Assembly (NCBI GenBank): GCA_009617715.1
Contig: VTFK01000429.1
Span: forward strand, 1-64,000
Length of the DNA stretch: 64,000 nt
Source of the DNA: Plectrocnemia conspersa
Taxonomy: Eukaryota; Arthropoda; Insecta; Trichoptera; Polycentropodidae
Direction of reading: 5' to 3'
The notes under the pieces are model-generated. The model ran no database searches, was not told the origin of the DNA, and saw only the letters and a list, made by a program, of their open reading frames with translations. Below are positions 20,767 through 34,060 of this stretch, one piece after another. Numbering within the stretch: position 1 is the first letter of the stretch; each line of letters begins with the position of its first letter. The translations under genes and the position numbers were made by a program.

Positions 20767-21679
20767 AAAGGTTTACTTGAATTATTACTGCATTATTTTC
20801 AAATAATAATATTATCCAAATGGTCACAAACCAATTAGTTTTAGAATTACATTAACTATATTTTATGAGTGAAATGAATATTTAATTCCATGTTTTTCCT
20901 TTCGATTATAATAATCTAATCTGGTTATAGCGAGCGTATCATGTTACTTAATGAAATCAAAAATTTGCAAAAAATGTGGGGAAATAATAAAATTTTATCT
21001 AGTCATCAACACAGGTGTGGAAGTGTGAAAATATTAATATAAATTTATTACTATTTTTTAGTATGAACATTTAATACTATTTAATATATATTTTTTCAAT
21101 CGAATTGTCAGGTATATTTACATTTAGCTATGAAAACTAACTAGCATTTTTTATTAAAGTTATTTTAATTTAACAGTTAATATCATTGACCAGAATTAAT
21201 TACTAGTAAGAAATTTACACTGTTATTTACAGATATGATTATGAATTGATTAAAAACAAATATTTAAAGATAATTTCTAATGAAAATTAGCTCAAACTGT
21301 TTTTTTAAAAAAAATAGACTTGCCCCACTTTCAAAATCAACGGCTCATATGGCTCAAGCTGGAGTTACCGAGAGTTTTATAAGATCTCAAAAGTGCATCG
21401 AAACTATTAAAAATATAAAAATAAATCACATTTTACAATATAATGCCATTATTTAAAAAATAACAACGATTTTGAAACCAGATTGTAGTGCAAGATTGTT
21501 ATACATTTTATTGCTAGCCTGATAATATTAATACACTATTCCTGACAAAGCTTTTTAAAATCAGCGTGTCAAACTATTAAGAAACAACATTAAAACCAGA
21601 TATAAAAATAAGATAAGTTATCAATAAATGGAGTTTTATTAAATTTAAACGTCTCGGTTAGGCAATCTGATTTTAATCA
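20767..21679. other. AT-rich DNA, nothing recognised
   Basis: No gene, repeat partner or structured element seen. Confidence 0.3.
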
Positions 21680-22110
21680 GATTCCGCTTTAGGAGATTGT
21701 CATAAATGCCGATTACCTATTTTCGTGCCTGAAATAAGCCTTAACTTATTCGAGAAAGGCACTCGGAGCGTGTATATGCAAAATGTCATTTTTTCACCGG
21801 CTATTCGTTACCCGAAGTCGATCACGATTTATCTCGGTCACGAAATAGATCAGATTGCGCTTGTAATGTTGAGTTAATTTTTTCTTTCCAATTTTTTTTA
21901 ATTAGATACACGACTACGTTTTTGTTATTAACGTTGTAAGTAAACAAACGTAAGAGTGTCGATTTTTGTTTCGATTAATAATATTCTCAACCTCGCCTGT
22001 CAACGGTCTGCGGTTAACGACTTAATTGAAATTCTGTACAATATGAAAGATGATACAGCCGTGAAATGCCAAAGTCTCAGCGCGGTCGTTAAATGTTAAT
22101 AATTATTGTG
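21680..22110. other. GC-richer island, possible conserved non-coding element
   Basis: Mixed composition with recurrent GATC/CGATC words (21820-21855) between AT-rich flanks. No frame of useful length. Confidence 0.27.
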
Positions 22111-23661
22111 ATTTTTTACGAATAATAATCAATTTTCATATTTTAATATGAGCAATATCTTAATATACATGGTATTTGCAGACGTTTCGCATAATTTGAG
22201 GTGTCAAGAGATCGGTTTGTCAACGTTATTTATTGTGTGTAATTAATACCTTCTGCAAATAAGTGGCATTAATTAAAAATATATGTAGTTCTTGCCACCT
22301 GGTGCTTATATTATTTTTACTACATTAATATTATATTTTAAAACATTACTTTTGCTTTACTAAAATATAAAAAAATAGACAAAAACTCATGATAGCTTAA
22401 CGCAAAATATATGTATAATACATATAAATAATTTTATTAAAATGCAGATGCAAAGTAATAAAGAAGTTGAGTTAAAAATACTATCTTATAAGTTAACAAG
22501 TTGCTTTTAAACTCCAACTTTAATAAGCATACTTAGCGTCTACATATGAAAATTTAATTTATAAAATATATGCGATTGTCATAATACACCTTCTAGGGTT
22601 CTCCTAAAGAGCGATTTCTCTTTATAATCACACGGTAATCCTGCAATACAACCATCTATTCAATCGTTAAAATTCTATTTTACTTATCCATACCTGCAAT
22701 ATTATAATTTAGCAAGATTTTATAGCGGATTTAAATATTTAACACTTCCAATTGCGTGGAGGCATTCAAAAGTACAATTCATTCCATAATTCAATTATGA
22801 ATTCACATAAGAACGTTAATTCATGATATTGAATAAGGAAATACGCGAGAGAATTTTTAATAAGAAATATATTTTTTAATCGACGCGAAGATCGGTAGTA
22901 AATTTAATTAATTTAATTATCGCCTCTTAAATTTATTATAATAATTTTTTAGTACCTTGTAAATATTATAGTTATAAATTGTTCAATATGATTTTTTTAT
23001 TTTAAGTATCTTTGATAAAACACGGCGACTCTTCTCAACTTCGAAGTTCAAAGTTTCGAAGAGGGTTTGAATTATTCTAATAAAACGCTTAGTAACTCTA
23101 GCTACCATAAAATAATTTGTTCTATCTTTACATGTCAGTTGTGAATCGATATAATCGGTGTATTTTCGTTATTTAAGAAAAAAATCATTCCCCGCTATTT
23201 TTAACATTATATGTTAATATAAGCAGATTCTATTTCGTCTTCCAGTCTTAAAATAATGATAAAGCGTCTGTTGCTGATCAAATTCTTGTTGCTAAACAAG
23301 TGAGGTGGTTCACACTTAACCCCATATATGTAGATATATAACAATATTAAATTAAAAAAATTAAAAAACAATAATTTTGTTTTTAAATATAATACATTGG
23401 TCCTCTATAAATAACTTTTTAAAACATTTTAGTATCACTAAAATACCTAACTTATTTAATTATATTGTCTTATAATTAATTTTTAAACGCTATCTACATA
23501 TATTAATTTGTTAGGGATTGTATGAACATTATTATTTCTAATTACCTACTTAAAAACTTCAACTTAGCAGTTTTGTACGTTTAAAATATTTCACTAATTA
23601 ATTCAAGAAAATTGTATTATTTATGTAAGAAAAAGCAAGCTGAGGTTAAATGTAATTATTA
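22111..23661. other. AT-rich DNA, nothing recognised
   Basis: No gene or repeat family seen. A local imperfect inverted repeat around CTTCGAAGTTCAAAGTTTCGAAG (split at about 23039-23061) is too short to interpret. Confidence 0.3.
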
Positions 23662-23819
23662 AGGGTCGGATCGCGGATTTTTTTTCTCAGAACACGAAAA
23701 CTTTTTGCTGTGAAAAGTGCATAGACCTGTATTTATTAGTTGTTTACCTCATTGTGATTCTAACAGCAGGTACTGAAAATCAGCCGCGTTCCGAGAAAAT
23801 GAATCCGCGATCCGACCCT
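23662..23819. mobile_element. 158-bp MITE with TA target duplication (Tc1/mariner-like)
   Basis: Both ends read AGGGTCGGATCGCGGATT from the outside (23662-23679 and inverted 23802-23819). Weaker inverted similarity continues through TTTTCTC.GAAC.CG, for TIRs of about 45 bp. The element is bracketed by TA on each side, the Tc1/mariner target. The interior has no coding capacity. Only one copy was noticed in the window. Confidence 0.82.
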
Positions 23820-23821
23820 TA

Positions 23822-25574
23822 GTAATAACAATACTTCATGTATAAATTTTACAGTCTAGACAAGCGCGATGCCAACACGTGTAACTCGTTTTTTTTACGG
23901 TAAATTACATATTTATTTAATATCAAACCAGACGCAAAATATTTTAATGTATGCATTGAGTTACTTTTAAATCTAAGTGTATGACCATTAAAATTAAATT
24001 TTATAATAAAAAAATACTATGGAAATATATTAAAATTTTTATAGAATTACACTCTTTTTAATATCTAAATCCTAAAATTATATAAATACAACTTAAGCAT
24101 ATATTATATATAAATATTACAGATGCACACGAAACATTTAATTTAAAAAAAATATAAGTGCCGTACACAACTATGTAGATATTATTTAAAAAAAACATTA
24201 TTTTTCATGAATTGTTTTATGCAAGCTCGCTGGGAAGCTTGATTGCTCGTGTAGGAGTAAAACTTTGAGCGCTGACCTCCTGGCCACAACGGTTAAAAAC
24301 AAAGAACGCATTTGCGACTATTTAGAGAAATCTAGTCTACAACACAAAATCGAAGAGCATCGAAATGTGTGTCCATGATTTGCAACCACTGTTGTGCAAT
24401 ATCATATTAGTGATAATCTTAATGGCGTTATTTAATAACAAATCTAACATTTTCAAACAAATAATAGAATCATTGGAAAATGAAATATTAAAGTTAATCT
24501 TTTTCAAAGTATATAGTTTTGGGCAGATAGAAAACATTTATTGCAAAGATGCTTTGCCCGTGAGTAAAGGACTTGTCGCATATACGGGCTAAAAGCGCAA
24601 TAAACTATTTACATTTTGCATTCATCAACAACGGTTATTCAGTGCCTTTACAGACACAAAATAATATATGGAATTGAGAGACGCTGATCACTGTTCGTGA
24701 AATGTACTTCCACCTTTTAATATCCTTACTTCAACGACTATTTGTGTTAGAAAAACTACGGAAAAATACAAATTTAATTCCAGTCACAAATTAATAGAAG
24801 CCAGCGTAAAAAATCTTACCCTTCTAGCATATATCACATATAGCATATATCATTCACTTCGTACAATAACTTTCATTATGAACTTCCACCAGTTACTACC
24901 ATTCAAAACCAAAACTAAGAAGTGAAGGATTGTTGACACCACCCTTTAGAAACTTTAGTCAAATAATTTTAAATATTTTACTATGATTTTTTTATATGTT
25001 TATATTCATTAAATGCTGCATTTATATTTACCTTCAGGAATAAAGCTTTAATTTATTTTTTATAATGAAGTTATATTTAGAAAATTAATTCAGCACTTAC
25101 ATACATACACTAGAATACAATCCATTATTTTTATTTTATATCTGAGATTTTTTTCTGAATATCTGAACATATTTCTCTGCTTCGCTAAAATTTCAGACAA
25201 ATTGTCAATAAATTATTTAAGTGACACACGCTCCGAATTATCGAATAAAGTATTTCTGATTAAAACCCATCTGCATGAACTACAATGAAGTTCTGATAGG
25301 TAAAGTGCCTTAAACATTTTAACAATTACTCTAAAACACTCTTAGATCATTAGCATATCATAAATATTTTTAGTTTAAATTTGCCGCATGTTTCTCATTG
25401 ATAAGTTGATAAAGAAAATTACTTAAATTAATTCCTTGCTTTACTTCAGAATTAGTGAAATACTCGTCAGATGGATAGTACTGTGGCTACTTAATTTTTT
25501 TTTTAAATTCATGACAAATATAGTTGAATGATTATTGAAAGTCTATGTAAAACACATCGACCCAAATTATACTA
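23822..25574. other. AT-rich DNA with one mixed-composition patch
   Basis: 24215-24410 is less AT-rich and crossed by overlapping open frames on both strands, but no domain is recognised. There is a short tandem of GCATATATCA-type units at 24838-24863. Otherwise nothing is seen. Confidence 0.3.
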
Positions 25575-25765
25575 AGAAAGGAATTTTCCACCACCTTTTA
25601 AGGTATAAGAGGTTAGTGACCGTGGAACGACGTGAGCGAAAACCGTGTTGCTGGTCCATTAACGCCGGCCGACAGTGATTGCAAATATACGTGTGAATTA
25701 TTATATCCTTAAATCTAAATTTGGTATTCAATTCAAAATATTTAAGAGTGTCTACTGTAACAACA
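25575..25765 (-). pseudogene. Non-LTR reverse-transcriptase relic (fingers/palm start)
   Basis: A minus-strand frame reads ..YFELNTKF, then HTYICNHCRPALMDQQHGFR and SRRSTVTNLLYLKR. The QHGFR..RST.TNL block is the N-terminal RT motif of Jockey/CR1-type LINEs, preceded by the usual I.P.L...QHGF context. Only about 60 codons survive. Upstream (25765-25932) the frame stays open but no longer resembles RT. It could belong to the same LINE family as the 11592-12775 copy, which lacks this region, but that cannot be tested here. Confidence 0.75.
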
Positions 25766-25954
25766 AACCCATCAACTGTCGACAAAATTGACTGGCATAT
25801 CAAGGGAACTTTACGCATAAAAGAATTCTGGCTCTCGTGAAATGAAAAAAGAGAGTGTGTATGCAAATCATAACCTTCTACATTTTTCCTCTCATTCTCC
25901 ATTCGTATTACCATGTCTATGCTTAGTTGCATTCGCTCATATTAAAGATACCCG

Positions 25955-26215
25955 CCCAAAATGTACTTATTATTCCATTCGGGTCATTTCCGCCAATCGC
26001 CAATCCGGCCCTGTGCGCGTGGAAACTGGAGCCACGCTATTAGAATTGCTAATGCGTATAAAGAAATACTATGTACGTGTTATAACAATAATAACAACGC
26101 TTGTAAATTCGTGAATTATCCGTGACTGTAATTTTACAATCCGCTTGTTTATGAAGCCGTTACGTGATATTTCCTTATCCTCTCGCGCTACCGGTGTCAA
26201 AGACTCTGATTATTA
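25955..26215. other. GC-richer island, possible conserved non-coding element
   Basis: Contains CGCCAATCGCCAATCCGGCC near 25991 and a TTAGAATTGCTAATGCG homeodomain-like patch near 26039. An 90-codon plus-strand frame covers part of it, but no domain or splice signal supports coding. Confidence 0.28.
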
Positions 26216-27282
26216 TTTACACAGCACAATATGCATAAACATATCATTGTTGTGAATATTTTTAACGAACTAGTACCGTAAATTGTATTATATGGATATA
26301 AAACGACGTTCGAATTGTGCGATTGTAATTTAATACTATGCGAAATGATCTGCGAGTCGATGGAAATATGTATTATTTGTTATTATATTAATAGTAAAAT
26401 ATTTTTAGAACCAAATTTATATATAAAAGATTTGTTAATATTGATTTTGTACCTCAAGGAAACCTAAAGCACGATAAAAAACTTTTTATTTCTAAAAGTT
26501 TTCTCTTTATGTGTTTCAGTTTACCCTTACATAATAAATTATAAACAAAAACTCAATTTTCAACAAATCTAATACATTTCTGTTTATTATATGTGACAAG
26601 AAATCTATTTATAATATTATATAATTAAAATTAATAATATTACATAAATAAATCTATTATAATATAATAAACGGACTTTGAAGTTATTATGTTTTAATTA
26701 ATAACAATATTATTCGAAGGTAAAGTGGTAACAAAATAAAAATTTGTTTCCTAAATCTATATCTAAATTTTAATTTTCGCTAGTAGAAATATACATATAT
26801 TAATTCACGGTAAAAATGTATTTAAATAAGATTTCACTTTGAGAGCTAATGAGCTTCACTGAAAAATGCACATTTACTATAAGACAAATTATTAAAAAAT
26901 ATTACTAAACAAATCCCTTTTTACATATTTAATTTAATATATCAAATAATTTTTATAATATAATTCCTAAAATTAGATAAAGCAGATTTGAGTAAATAAA
27001 TATAACTAGACCTATAAAATTTGTATTTAATCACGAGAAACAGTTTTTCATTAAAAACTGTTATTAGAAAAACTATTAATATGTTTTAATGTTCATGGGA
27101 AGATATTGTATCGCTTTTTTTAATTACTTGTAAATAAAATAATTAACAAAAAATGTTATTAATAATAATAAAATATTGACTAATGAAAGAAGCTAAACAA
27201 AATCAGTTAATCTCAAAATTAAATCGTTAAATTAACTATATACATTTTTTTATTCAGCAACGTGTAAATTATTTTTTTTAGA
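26216..27282. other. AT-rich DNA, nothing recognised apart from a hairpin
   Basis: Contains the 10-bp-stem hairpin at 27039-27062 (AACAGTTTTT with AAAAACTGTT, loop CATT). Otherwise nothing. Confidence 0.35.
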
Positions 27283-28277
27283 TATTTATTTTAATTGCGA
27301 TCATCGTGGCCTAATAAGTTACCTCAGTGATTCATGTTGATCAAAGATGATACATTGTGTATAAAAAAAAAAAAAAACTGGACCAGCTCCTCATTTCTGA
27401 CATTAAATATATCAACGTCTAATGCAACTGAATGAAGGAACTGAATGGCGATAGTCATTAGGGAGTCCACTAGTTCAGATGTTCTGGCTCTAACGGGCAT
27501 CAGACGAAGACGTTTCGGAACCCAAAACTGGAATTCTTTGAGAATAGTTTGATTGCCAATAGGCGACAAACAAATATATGTTAGAACGCTCCTAAAAGAA
27601 AGGCGCTGGAATACAAGAACGGATAATAAGCAAATACCATTTTTTAAAGGTATATCAAGAACCTTTTTCAAACATTTTGGTTTAAGAGAAAATATTTGGT
27701 TATTCTTAGATCTAAAATTATAGATCCTGACTCTAGAATGCTGCGATCTTAAGTGTCATAGAGGATACGAATAACTGTTAGATCGTCAAAGTGATACACG
27801 TTTCTCATAACAAAACCGAGAACCTTGGAAGATTTTTCGCAGATTTCGTTTACTTGCTCCTTAAAAGGATTTGGAGATCTTTAGTGGAATTTTCTCTAGA
27901 CAGAACGTTTCCATCAAGGTTGTAGGAATAATGGTGAATAAGGTCGAGAAAATTACACAATATAATACTTTCCGACACTAAAAGGTAGACGGTTGATGAA
28001 ACTCTATCTACATAGAAAATTAAAATCACTCTGTAGAGAGAGTCTTTAAGAGATCAAATGCATCTAAACAATTTTAAATTATCTGCATAAAAAATAAAAA
28101 TGTAATGTGTAACTACCATGTTTATGTTATTAATGAATAATGAGTAGAGCAGAGGGCACAGGTTGGACCCTTGAAGAACTCCCGAAGAAGTGAAATATGC
28201 TTTTGATAATTAGCAGTCATAGTTTACAAATTATCTACGATCGCTCAAATAGCTCCATCACTGTTTAGGTACCAGTG
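27283..28277 (-). mobile_element. Degenerate Jockey-type LINE copy L2
   Basis: Aligns along its length with 11592-12775. The 3' end resembles GATCATCGTGGCCTAA.A.GTTACC, then the C-terminal tail (RTSELVDSL.T.AI.FLH.VAL), the GCTCCTAAAAGAAAGGCGCTGG block near 27590, and the RT region to about 28230. Frames are broken throughout, and the 3' hairpin stem no longer pairs well. It ends at the left target duplication of the second MITE (28278). Confidence 0.8.
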
Positions 28278-28286
28278 GAACGGGCA
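28278..28286. repeat. 9-bp target-site duplication GAACGGGCA, left
   Basis: Exact match to 28770-28778. Confidence 0.85.
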
Positions 28287-28769
28287 GCATCATAAGATTC
28301 CCTATCGAGCTCGACGGTTTACCGTTACATTCTAATTAGAATCCACTATTATTTGCCTCTCAGCCATACAGCGAGGGGGCGTTACCCTGCGCTTCTAAAG
28401 AAATATTCACCATTTTATTTTTATTATATAATAATGCTCTTTTCTTATAATAATTACAAACATTTTATTGTTTTTGGAAGCAACAATAGTAGGAACACAT
28501 TTAATAATGACTTTAATAATTATATTTATTTAAAAAAGCTTTGAAATTCTGCGCAAAATTAAAAAAATCAGATACATAAGTAGCAAAATTATAGAATGAA
28601 GTTAGTGGTATTGTAGGTTAATCAAATTTATTCATTTAACAATCCAGAACTGACGCCGATCCCCTAGAAATAAAAGTAGGAGGGGTGTCGCACGCAACGA
28701 AGAAAGAGATAAAGCATGCTATTTCTTGTAACGGTACTTCGTCCAGACGACATGGGAATCTTATGAAGC
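28287..28769 (-). mobile_element. MITE with 9-bp TSD, copy 2 (483 bp)
   Basis: Inverted copy of 6454-6937, estimated around 90% identical by eye and one base shorter, with its own perfect 9-bp duplication. An open frame present in both copies (SHT..G.YPALLKKYSPFYFYYI) is judged fortuitous, because its continuation is low complexity. Confidence 0.88.
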
Positions 28770-28778
28770 GAACGGGCA
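28770..28778. repeat. 9-bp target-site duplication GAACGGGCA, right
   Basis: Exact match to 28278-28286. Confidence 0.85.
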
Positions 28779-30862
28779 GGATAAATAATATTATTAATAT
28801 TATATTTATGTTATTTTATTATATTTTTTTTTCAATATAAATATTTTCGCAGTATTTCTGGGTTCTAGTAAGTAAAATTTTAAAATATAATTTACACAAA
28901 GCTTTCAACTAAAAATATTTTCATTGTATGTATATTAATTACAAATGCAAACAAAAATGTATGTTTTAATTATTCTCGGTAAGCTTTGTTTGTGCTAAAT
29001 ACCGTCAACGTTGTGTTTCACTGTCGCATGTTATGAATAGCACATAAATAAATATGAGCAGATATCAAAGGCCTTACAAGCTAATTAATAATATAATAAT
29101 ATATTTTTATTTAAATCGATATTTTTTTTACTTAAATAGCTTTAGTGGTATTTAAAGAACACGACATGCTATTTAATGGAACAAACATATATTTTTTCCA
29201 ACTCAATACCCCTCTATTGTGTCATATATCGAATATCAATTGTATGGCAAATCGACCGACGTGATTTACGACCGCTTTTTATTTCGATCATATACTCGTT
29301 TGACTATTTATTACACACTTGTGAGTTGTATGTGTATTTTTTTAGATCGCAAAAAAATCATATTGTCAGACACCTGTAGTCATTTTGTTTGTTTTTTTAC
29401 GCCTTGTCCTTGTATCAGCGAAGACACAAAAGGTTAATTAACATCTTTAAAGATCTGTAAGAAGGTTATTTAAAAAACTTATTATTTACGATAACAGCTT
29501 TCTTTAAGTTTGGTGATAAATACAACATTCGTGATTATTCGATTCGCTTCGTTTAGTTTAAATGTAAATTGATAATGCGTGAGTAGGCGATAAGTAGCAA
29601 TTTTGTATCAAGGTAATGAATTTTCTTTGACATTTTAAATGTCAAACGTCTGTTCGATAATAAATATTGGAAATGTTTCGAGTTTGCTAACGATAATTCA
29701 TGATAATTATCGAATGAAAATGTTTCAAATTGTAAGCAAAAATCATTTTATGATAATATTAATAAAAACTTTTTTAATGATTGTCTTTGGAAAGTAGTTT
29801 GTTAATAAATGTGTAATAAAATAATCAAATATAATAAAAAAAATCATAGCACAGGAAATTGAATCATCAATATGGATGGACAGTTAATTTAGCTGTCAAT
29901 TAAAAATATAAAATTATGAGTTCAAAAACGGCATGAATGAATTAGCACTAAAAACTACACACCGTTAGTTTTAGAATATAAGTAACGATAACCTAATAAA
30001 GGTTTTTCTCAAATTTCATAAAATAAGCAAATCCATATAAAAACAAAGAAAGAAGTATATATACATACATATATTGAAAAAAAAATCTTATTATATAAAT
30101 ATTAAAGGAGTTTTGCTGAAGTCGTTTCTAATACAAAATAATTAAAAATCATTTTTTAAATATTTATCAATTATCTCCATTTGTTATTTTTCTTTTCTAA
30201 GTGCCTAGCTACTAAGAAAAGAGAAAAATATATGGTATAAAAATTGCTTATAAAAATGCTTAGATAAATTGCAAAATTAAGAAAAAGAAAAAAATTAAAT
30301 ATTGAAAAATTAACAAACAATTAGGATCACTGTAAAGTATATACTACAGTACAGAAAAAGTTTCACTATTGACAGTCAAATGGGACTTCAAATTGTATTA
30401 ACTAAGCAAAGAGACAATATATTATTACTATTTATTAATATAATATTTTCAAAATCCAGAATCTTTTACCAAGCAAAAAATAATGACCTTTTAGTTTATC
30501 TTTTAAGGCAGAAATATGTTAGATAGGTAAAAAATATTCTTAGGCTATTTAATATTAATAATCCAGAATCCACTAAAAAAAATCTAACAATAATCAATAA
30601 TTCCACAATTATAAAAATAAATTTATCGATTTAAAAAGAGAAATGTAATAAAACCTACATCTAATATTAACAAAAAACTATTTAAATATTAAAATATTTA
30701 AGTAAATACATATGATGTATAAAAAGATATTTAGGTAAATATTTTTAAAACATTCTAAAAAAATATTTTATGAATAATATGTAGCTACCACACACAGTTT
30801 GAAGGGGTTTTTATCTCAAAATTTGCGTTAATTTACTGTGACCAAAATTATCATCCATCAAC
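28779..30862. other. AT-rich DNA, nothing recognised
   Basis: Overlapping frames at 29176-29437 have no recognisable domain. The remainder is A-rich with frequent stops. Confidence 0.3.
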
Positions 30863-31035
30863 AAGGAAACAAGACAATAGCGTAAAGAATTTGGATCACA
30901 CAAGCCTTCGTTACGACCAGAAGAAATCCATACATAAATAAGACGAGTTTTGTTCTGACTGTAAATATTATCTGTCAATGAGAAAATATTTCTTTGTTGC
31001 GTAGCGGTCACAGAAATAATAAATCACCGGATCCA
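30863..31035 (-). repeat. Dispersed repeat C, copy 2 (partner at 7995-8145)
   Basis: See 7995-8145. This copy keeps a 66-codon minus-strand frame (SLTDNIYSQNKTRLIYVWIS) that is broken in the other copy. Confidence 0.5.
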
Positions 31036-31277
31036 CAAGAGTCCCGTTGCAATGCAATACGACCTTGGACAATGCCCATCAAGCGAATGTCGCTTTCTAA
31101 AGGCGTAAACCTATTTCGCCGTTCTAAGAAGCGACTGCAGCGACTGGCTGGATGATCGCTGCATAATTGCAATTGGTCAGCAAGCTTTGCAGTCTGGACA
31201 TGAGGAGTAGACAGTCACCAGCAGCGACTCGAAGACTCAGGCAGACACTTAAAGAGACCAGTAGACGCCCGCCGCCC
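31036..31277. other. GC-rich unassigned segment
   Basis: The most GC-rich stretch of the window's middle, with repeated GCGACT words (31131-31145, 31224-31229) and CGCCCGCCGCCCGCGG at 31266-31281. It joins repeat C to repeat F and may be part of a larger mobile element. Confidence 0.35.
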
Positions 31278-31492
31278 GCGGACAACATATGATCATGGAC
31301 TCACACATCTTCACCATCGCTCAGAGAATATACTGTCGCTGCCACACCAATCAGAACTCTGAGGATCATCCACTGTCATTATCCCTCCGCCAGCTTCCCC
31401 ACCGCTGCTCGGAAAAAACATCTCGCCATTTATCATCTGTCGCAACATCTCACTGGCTACCAAGTCACACTCCAAGGGTTCCCAAACCTTAA
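31278..31492 (+). repeat. Dispersed repeat F, copy 1 (partner at 63705-63975)
   Basis: Shares GGACAACATA, TCATGGAC, GTCGCTGCCACACCAA, ATCCCTCCGCCAGCTTC, CGGA.AAAACATCTCGCC and AGTCACAC.CCAA.GGGTT with 63705-63975, with indels. It lacks the tRNA-like head that precedes the other copy. Confidence 0.75.
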
Positions 31493-33895
31493 AAATAGTA
31501 ATAATTTACTTACTAATATGTTTTAGTAAATGATTAATAATATAATTTGCGTACTATAATATTGACAAAAAAAAACTATTTAAAAATAACCAGTAAAAAT
31601 TTTTAGGTAAATATATATAGATATGTAGCTAAATATTTTTAAAATATACATTACATTACATGTGTTTTTAAAAAAATCATAGAGAAACAACCAGAATACC
31701 TAGTCACACTGCACCGCAGGTATACAAGCAACCAGCAAATTCCAAGAAGCAGCTGCATTGTCTTATGTATCTAACTATACCATGTTGTAAGGTAGTATGT
31801 CGCTTAAAAGGGCTTGCCGCCATTGCGGCCCTTAGATCTATATTTAATAGAAAGAGTGTGGTAACAAGAGAAAATTAAATTTTAATCAATAAACAATTAA
31901 TTGGAGCAGAAAATATTATAAAAATATTTCGCGAAACCTTACTAATCTTCTAATCTCATGTATCAGTGACTACAATAAAAACAACATAAAATTTAAATAC
32001 AAAATGCCAAAGAGCATATTGTCTTAGATGCTAAAGACAGCATATCAATGGTTCCAGATTTTCAGTGAAATTTTTTTCGCTAAAATTATGTTTTAAAATT
32101 TAACTAATAATAAATTGTAAGCATAAAAATTATTTATATACATATATTATTAAAATAAACGTATTAAAAAAAATGGAAGTATAGATTCATCAAAAAAAAA
32201 TTTTTGTTCGTCCACTTTAAGAACGTAGATTTTTAGGGGGAGGCTGGCCATTTTTAATTTAAAAAGGTGGCAGTACGCTAAATAAGTTCAGGAACCTTTG
32301 CTTTAATTCATTGTGTCACAATTAGCATTTGTAATGGACACGTTTTATAACGTTGACATTTTGCGTGTTCTTTAAATATGCACACTTTGTCGTGTAAGTT
32401 TCATATCATGTTAATGGTAAAATTTCCACTCTGATTCATCCAAAATTGAAAAATCAGATCGACATTAAATGCTTGTGCACTCCACAATACGTCTAATTGT
32501 TAGAGAAACTACATAGTTTAATAAAATTACTCTGTGTAACGGAGAGAAAATATATCTCGGTTAATCCTTTACCAACGTCTCGTCTCGGAGCTTTACTTTT
32601 TCAATTAAGTTTTATCAGGAATTAAATTTAGTCGTAACTAAGAGAATAATGTCCCGTTTAAGGAAGTCACGTACAAACCAAGAAATACAAGGCGATAACA
32701 TCGTGACCTAGTTGGTGAATCCCATGAAACCGAACATAAATTCTCAAAGTCTAAGTTATTGCAATCGAGAAAATCGACTATTGTATATAAAACATGACAA
32801 GTCTTTGTAAGCGCTGTGACTAAACATTAGAATTATACTAGTAATGTTATCGTTGCATCTTTAATGGTGGCACAGATGAAAATTATTATTTATTAATATT
32901 TATTTTTTTAATAAAAAATATTAACAACAAATTTATGCACATATGTAATATTCAGAAAGCAAAAATTAAAGCGATATTTTTTTATTTGATTCACAAGACA
33001 TGGTAAATAAAGTCCGCGTGACTTGGTAAACAAATATGCTTGCAGTGTGTGCTTAAAAAGGCCGAGTGTATCTCTTATCTTAAATAAACACAGCATTTAG
33101 AATAAGAGATAAATAACTTAAATTCAGTGATCCGTTTTATATATAATATATAATAATAACACTGTTGCTCAAATATATTTCCATTAAGGCGAATATGACT
33201 TAGACAAAAACATTGTAACAAAATAATCACAAATTTAAAAGAGCAGATTTATAAACATACATAATAATAGAGCAAACTTTAATATAATATATACGTTTAA
33301 CGATTCATAAACCTCATGATAAATTTTAAGAAGTGCACAGAATAAAAAACTGCACTTATTAAATGCCAGACAGCAGAAATGAAACATCTATGACTTTGAA
33401 ATCAAGGCAAGTGGTGCACTTTATATTTATTTGTCTGGATAAGTCAGAGCATTAAAAGCTTCTTCTAAAATGAACGTAAAAAATAAAACTTCTTACGCAT
33501 TAAGAGCGCCATAAATCTGTAAATTATACATTTCAAGTGACTAACAGCCCAAAAAGCACCATCATAGCCATTTGATAGCAAAGTACAGCCCTTTAAATGA
33601 GAGATTGTTTGTTCTAAGCCTGTCTAAACGATATAAAAATAAGCTAACTCCAGCATATAAAAGTCTAGTAGGATATGTATGTATACAATATTATAATTAC
33701 ATCCCTAGATTAGACGTAGCAGTAAAGGTGGGCGAGCACTAAGCTTCCCTTCTTTTTTTTCCACATATTAAATATTGTATATGAACTGAAGTGGATTAAT
33801 ATCAAGGAACTTTTAATACCTATCTGATATGAACTAGCTCGACTTTTATTATTAATCACGATATTCATCTGTGAGATTAGGAAATTCTTGGTAAA
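31493..33895. other. AT-rich DNA, little recognised
   Basis: 31797-31860 resembles 38117-38165 (GGCTTGCCGCCATTGCGGCC versus AGCTTCCTGCCATTGCGACC, followed by AA.GAAAGTG), a short dispersed repeat. Nothing else is supported. Confidence 0.35.
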
Positions 33896-34060
33896 CATAA
33901 TCTATGATGATCGATCGGAAATATAATTATGTAATTATTACTAATTCCGATCTCCCAGACACGATATAAATATTAAAAAAAAACTCTAGGGTCTTCATGA
34001 GATTTGAACCCATGTCTTTCAGGGAAATAGTCAGACACTCGTCTATGGTGCTGGTATAAA
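33896..34060 (-). mobile_element. Second tRNA-derived SINE family, copy 1
   Basis: Minus strand. 34055-33985 forms a tRNA-like head. The T-arm is intact (ATGGG, 7-nt loop TTCAAAT, CTCAT at 34013-33997, one wobble), preceded by an anticodon-arm-like region and a box A-like TAGACGAGTG. The body (33896-33975) is shared with 41610-41693: ATAATCT.TGATGATCGA.CGGA and then CCGATCTCCCAGA. The head differs from that of the S1/S2 SINEs. Confidence 0.65.

Noticed and set aside
15727..20845. Similar GGT.ACAAA.CAATTAG words outside both ends of the long-TIR element
   Set aside because: Distances from the two ends differ, and a variant occurs at 40880, so they are not a target duplication; probably chance or a separate repeat.
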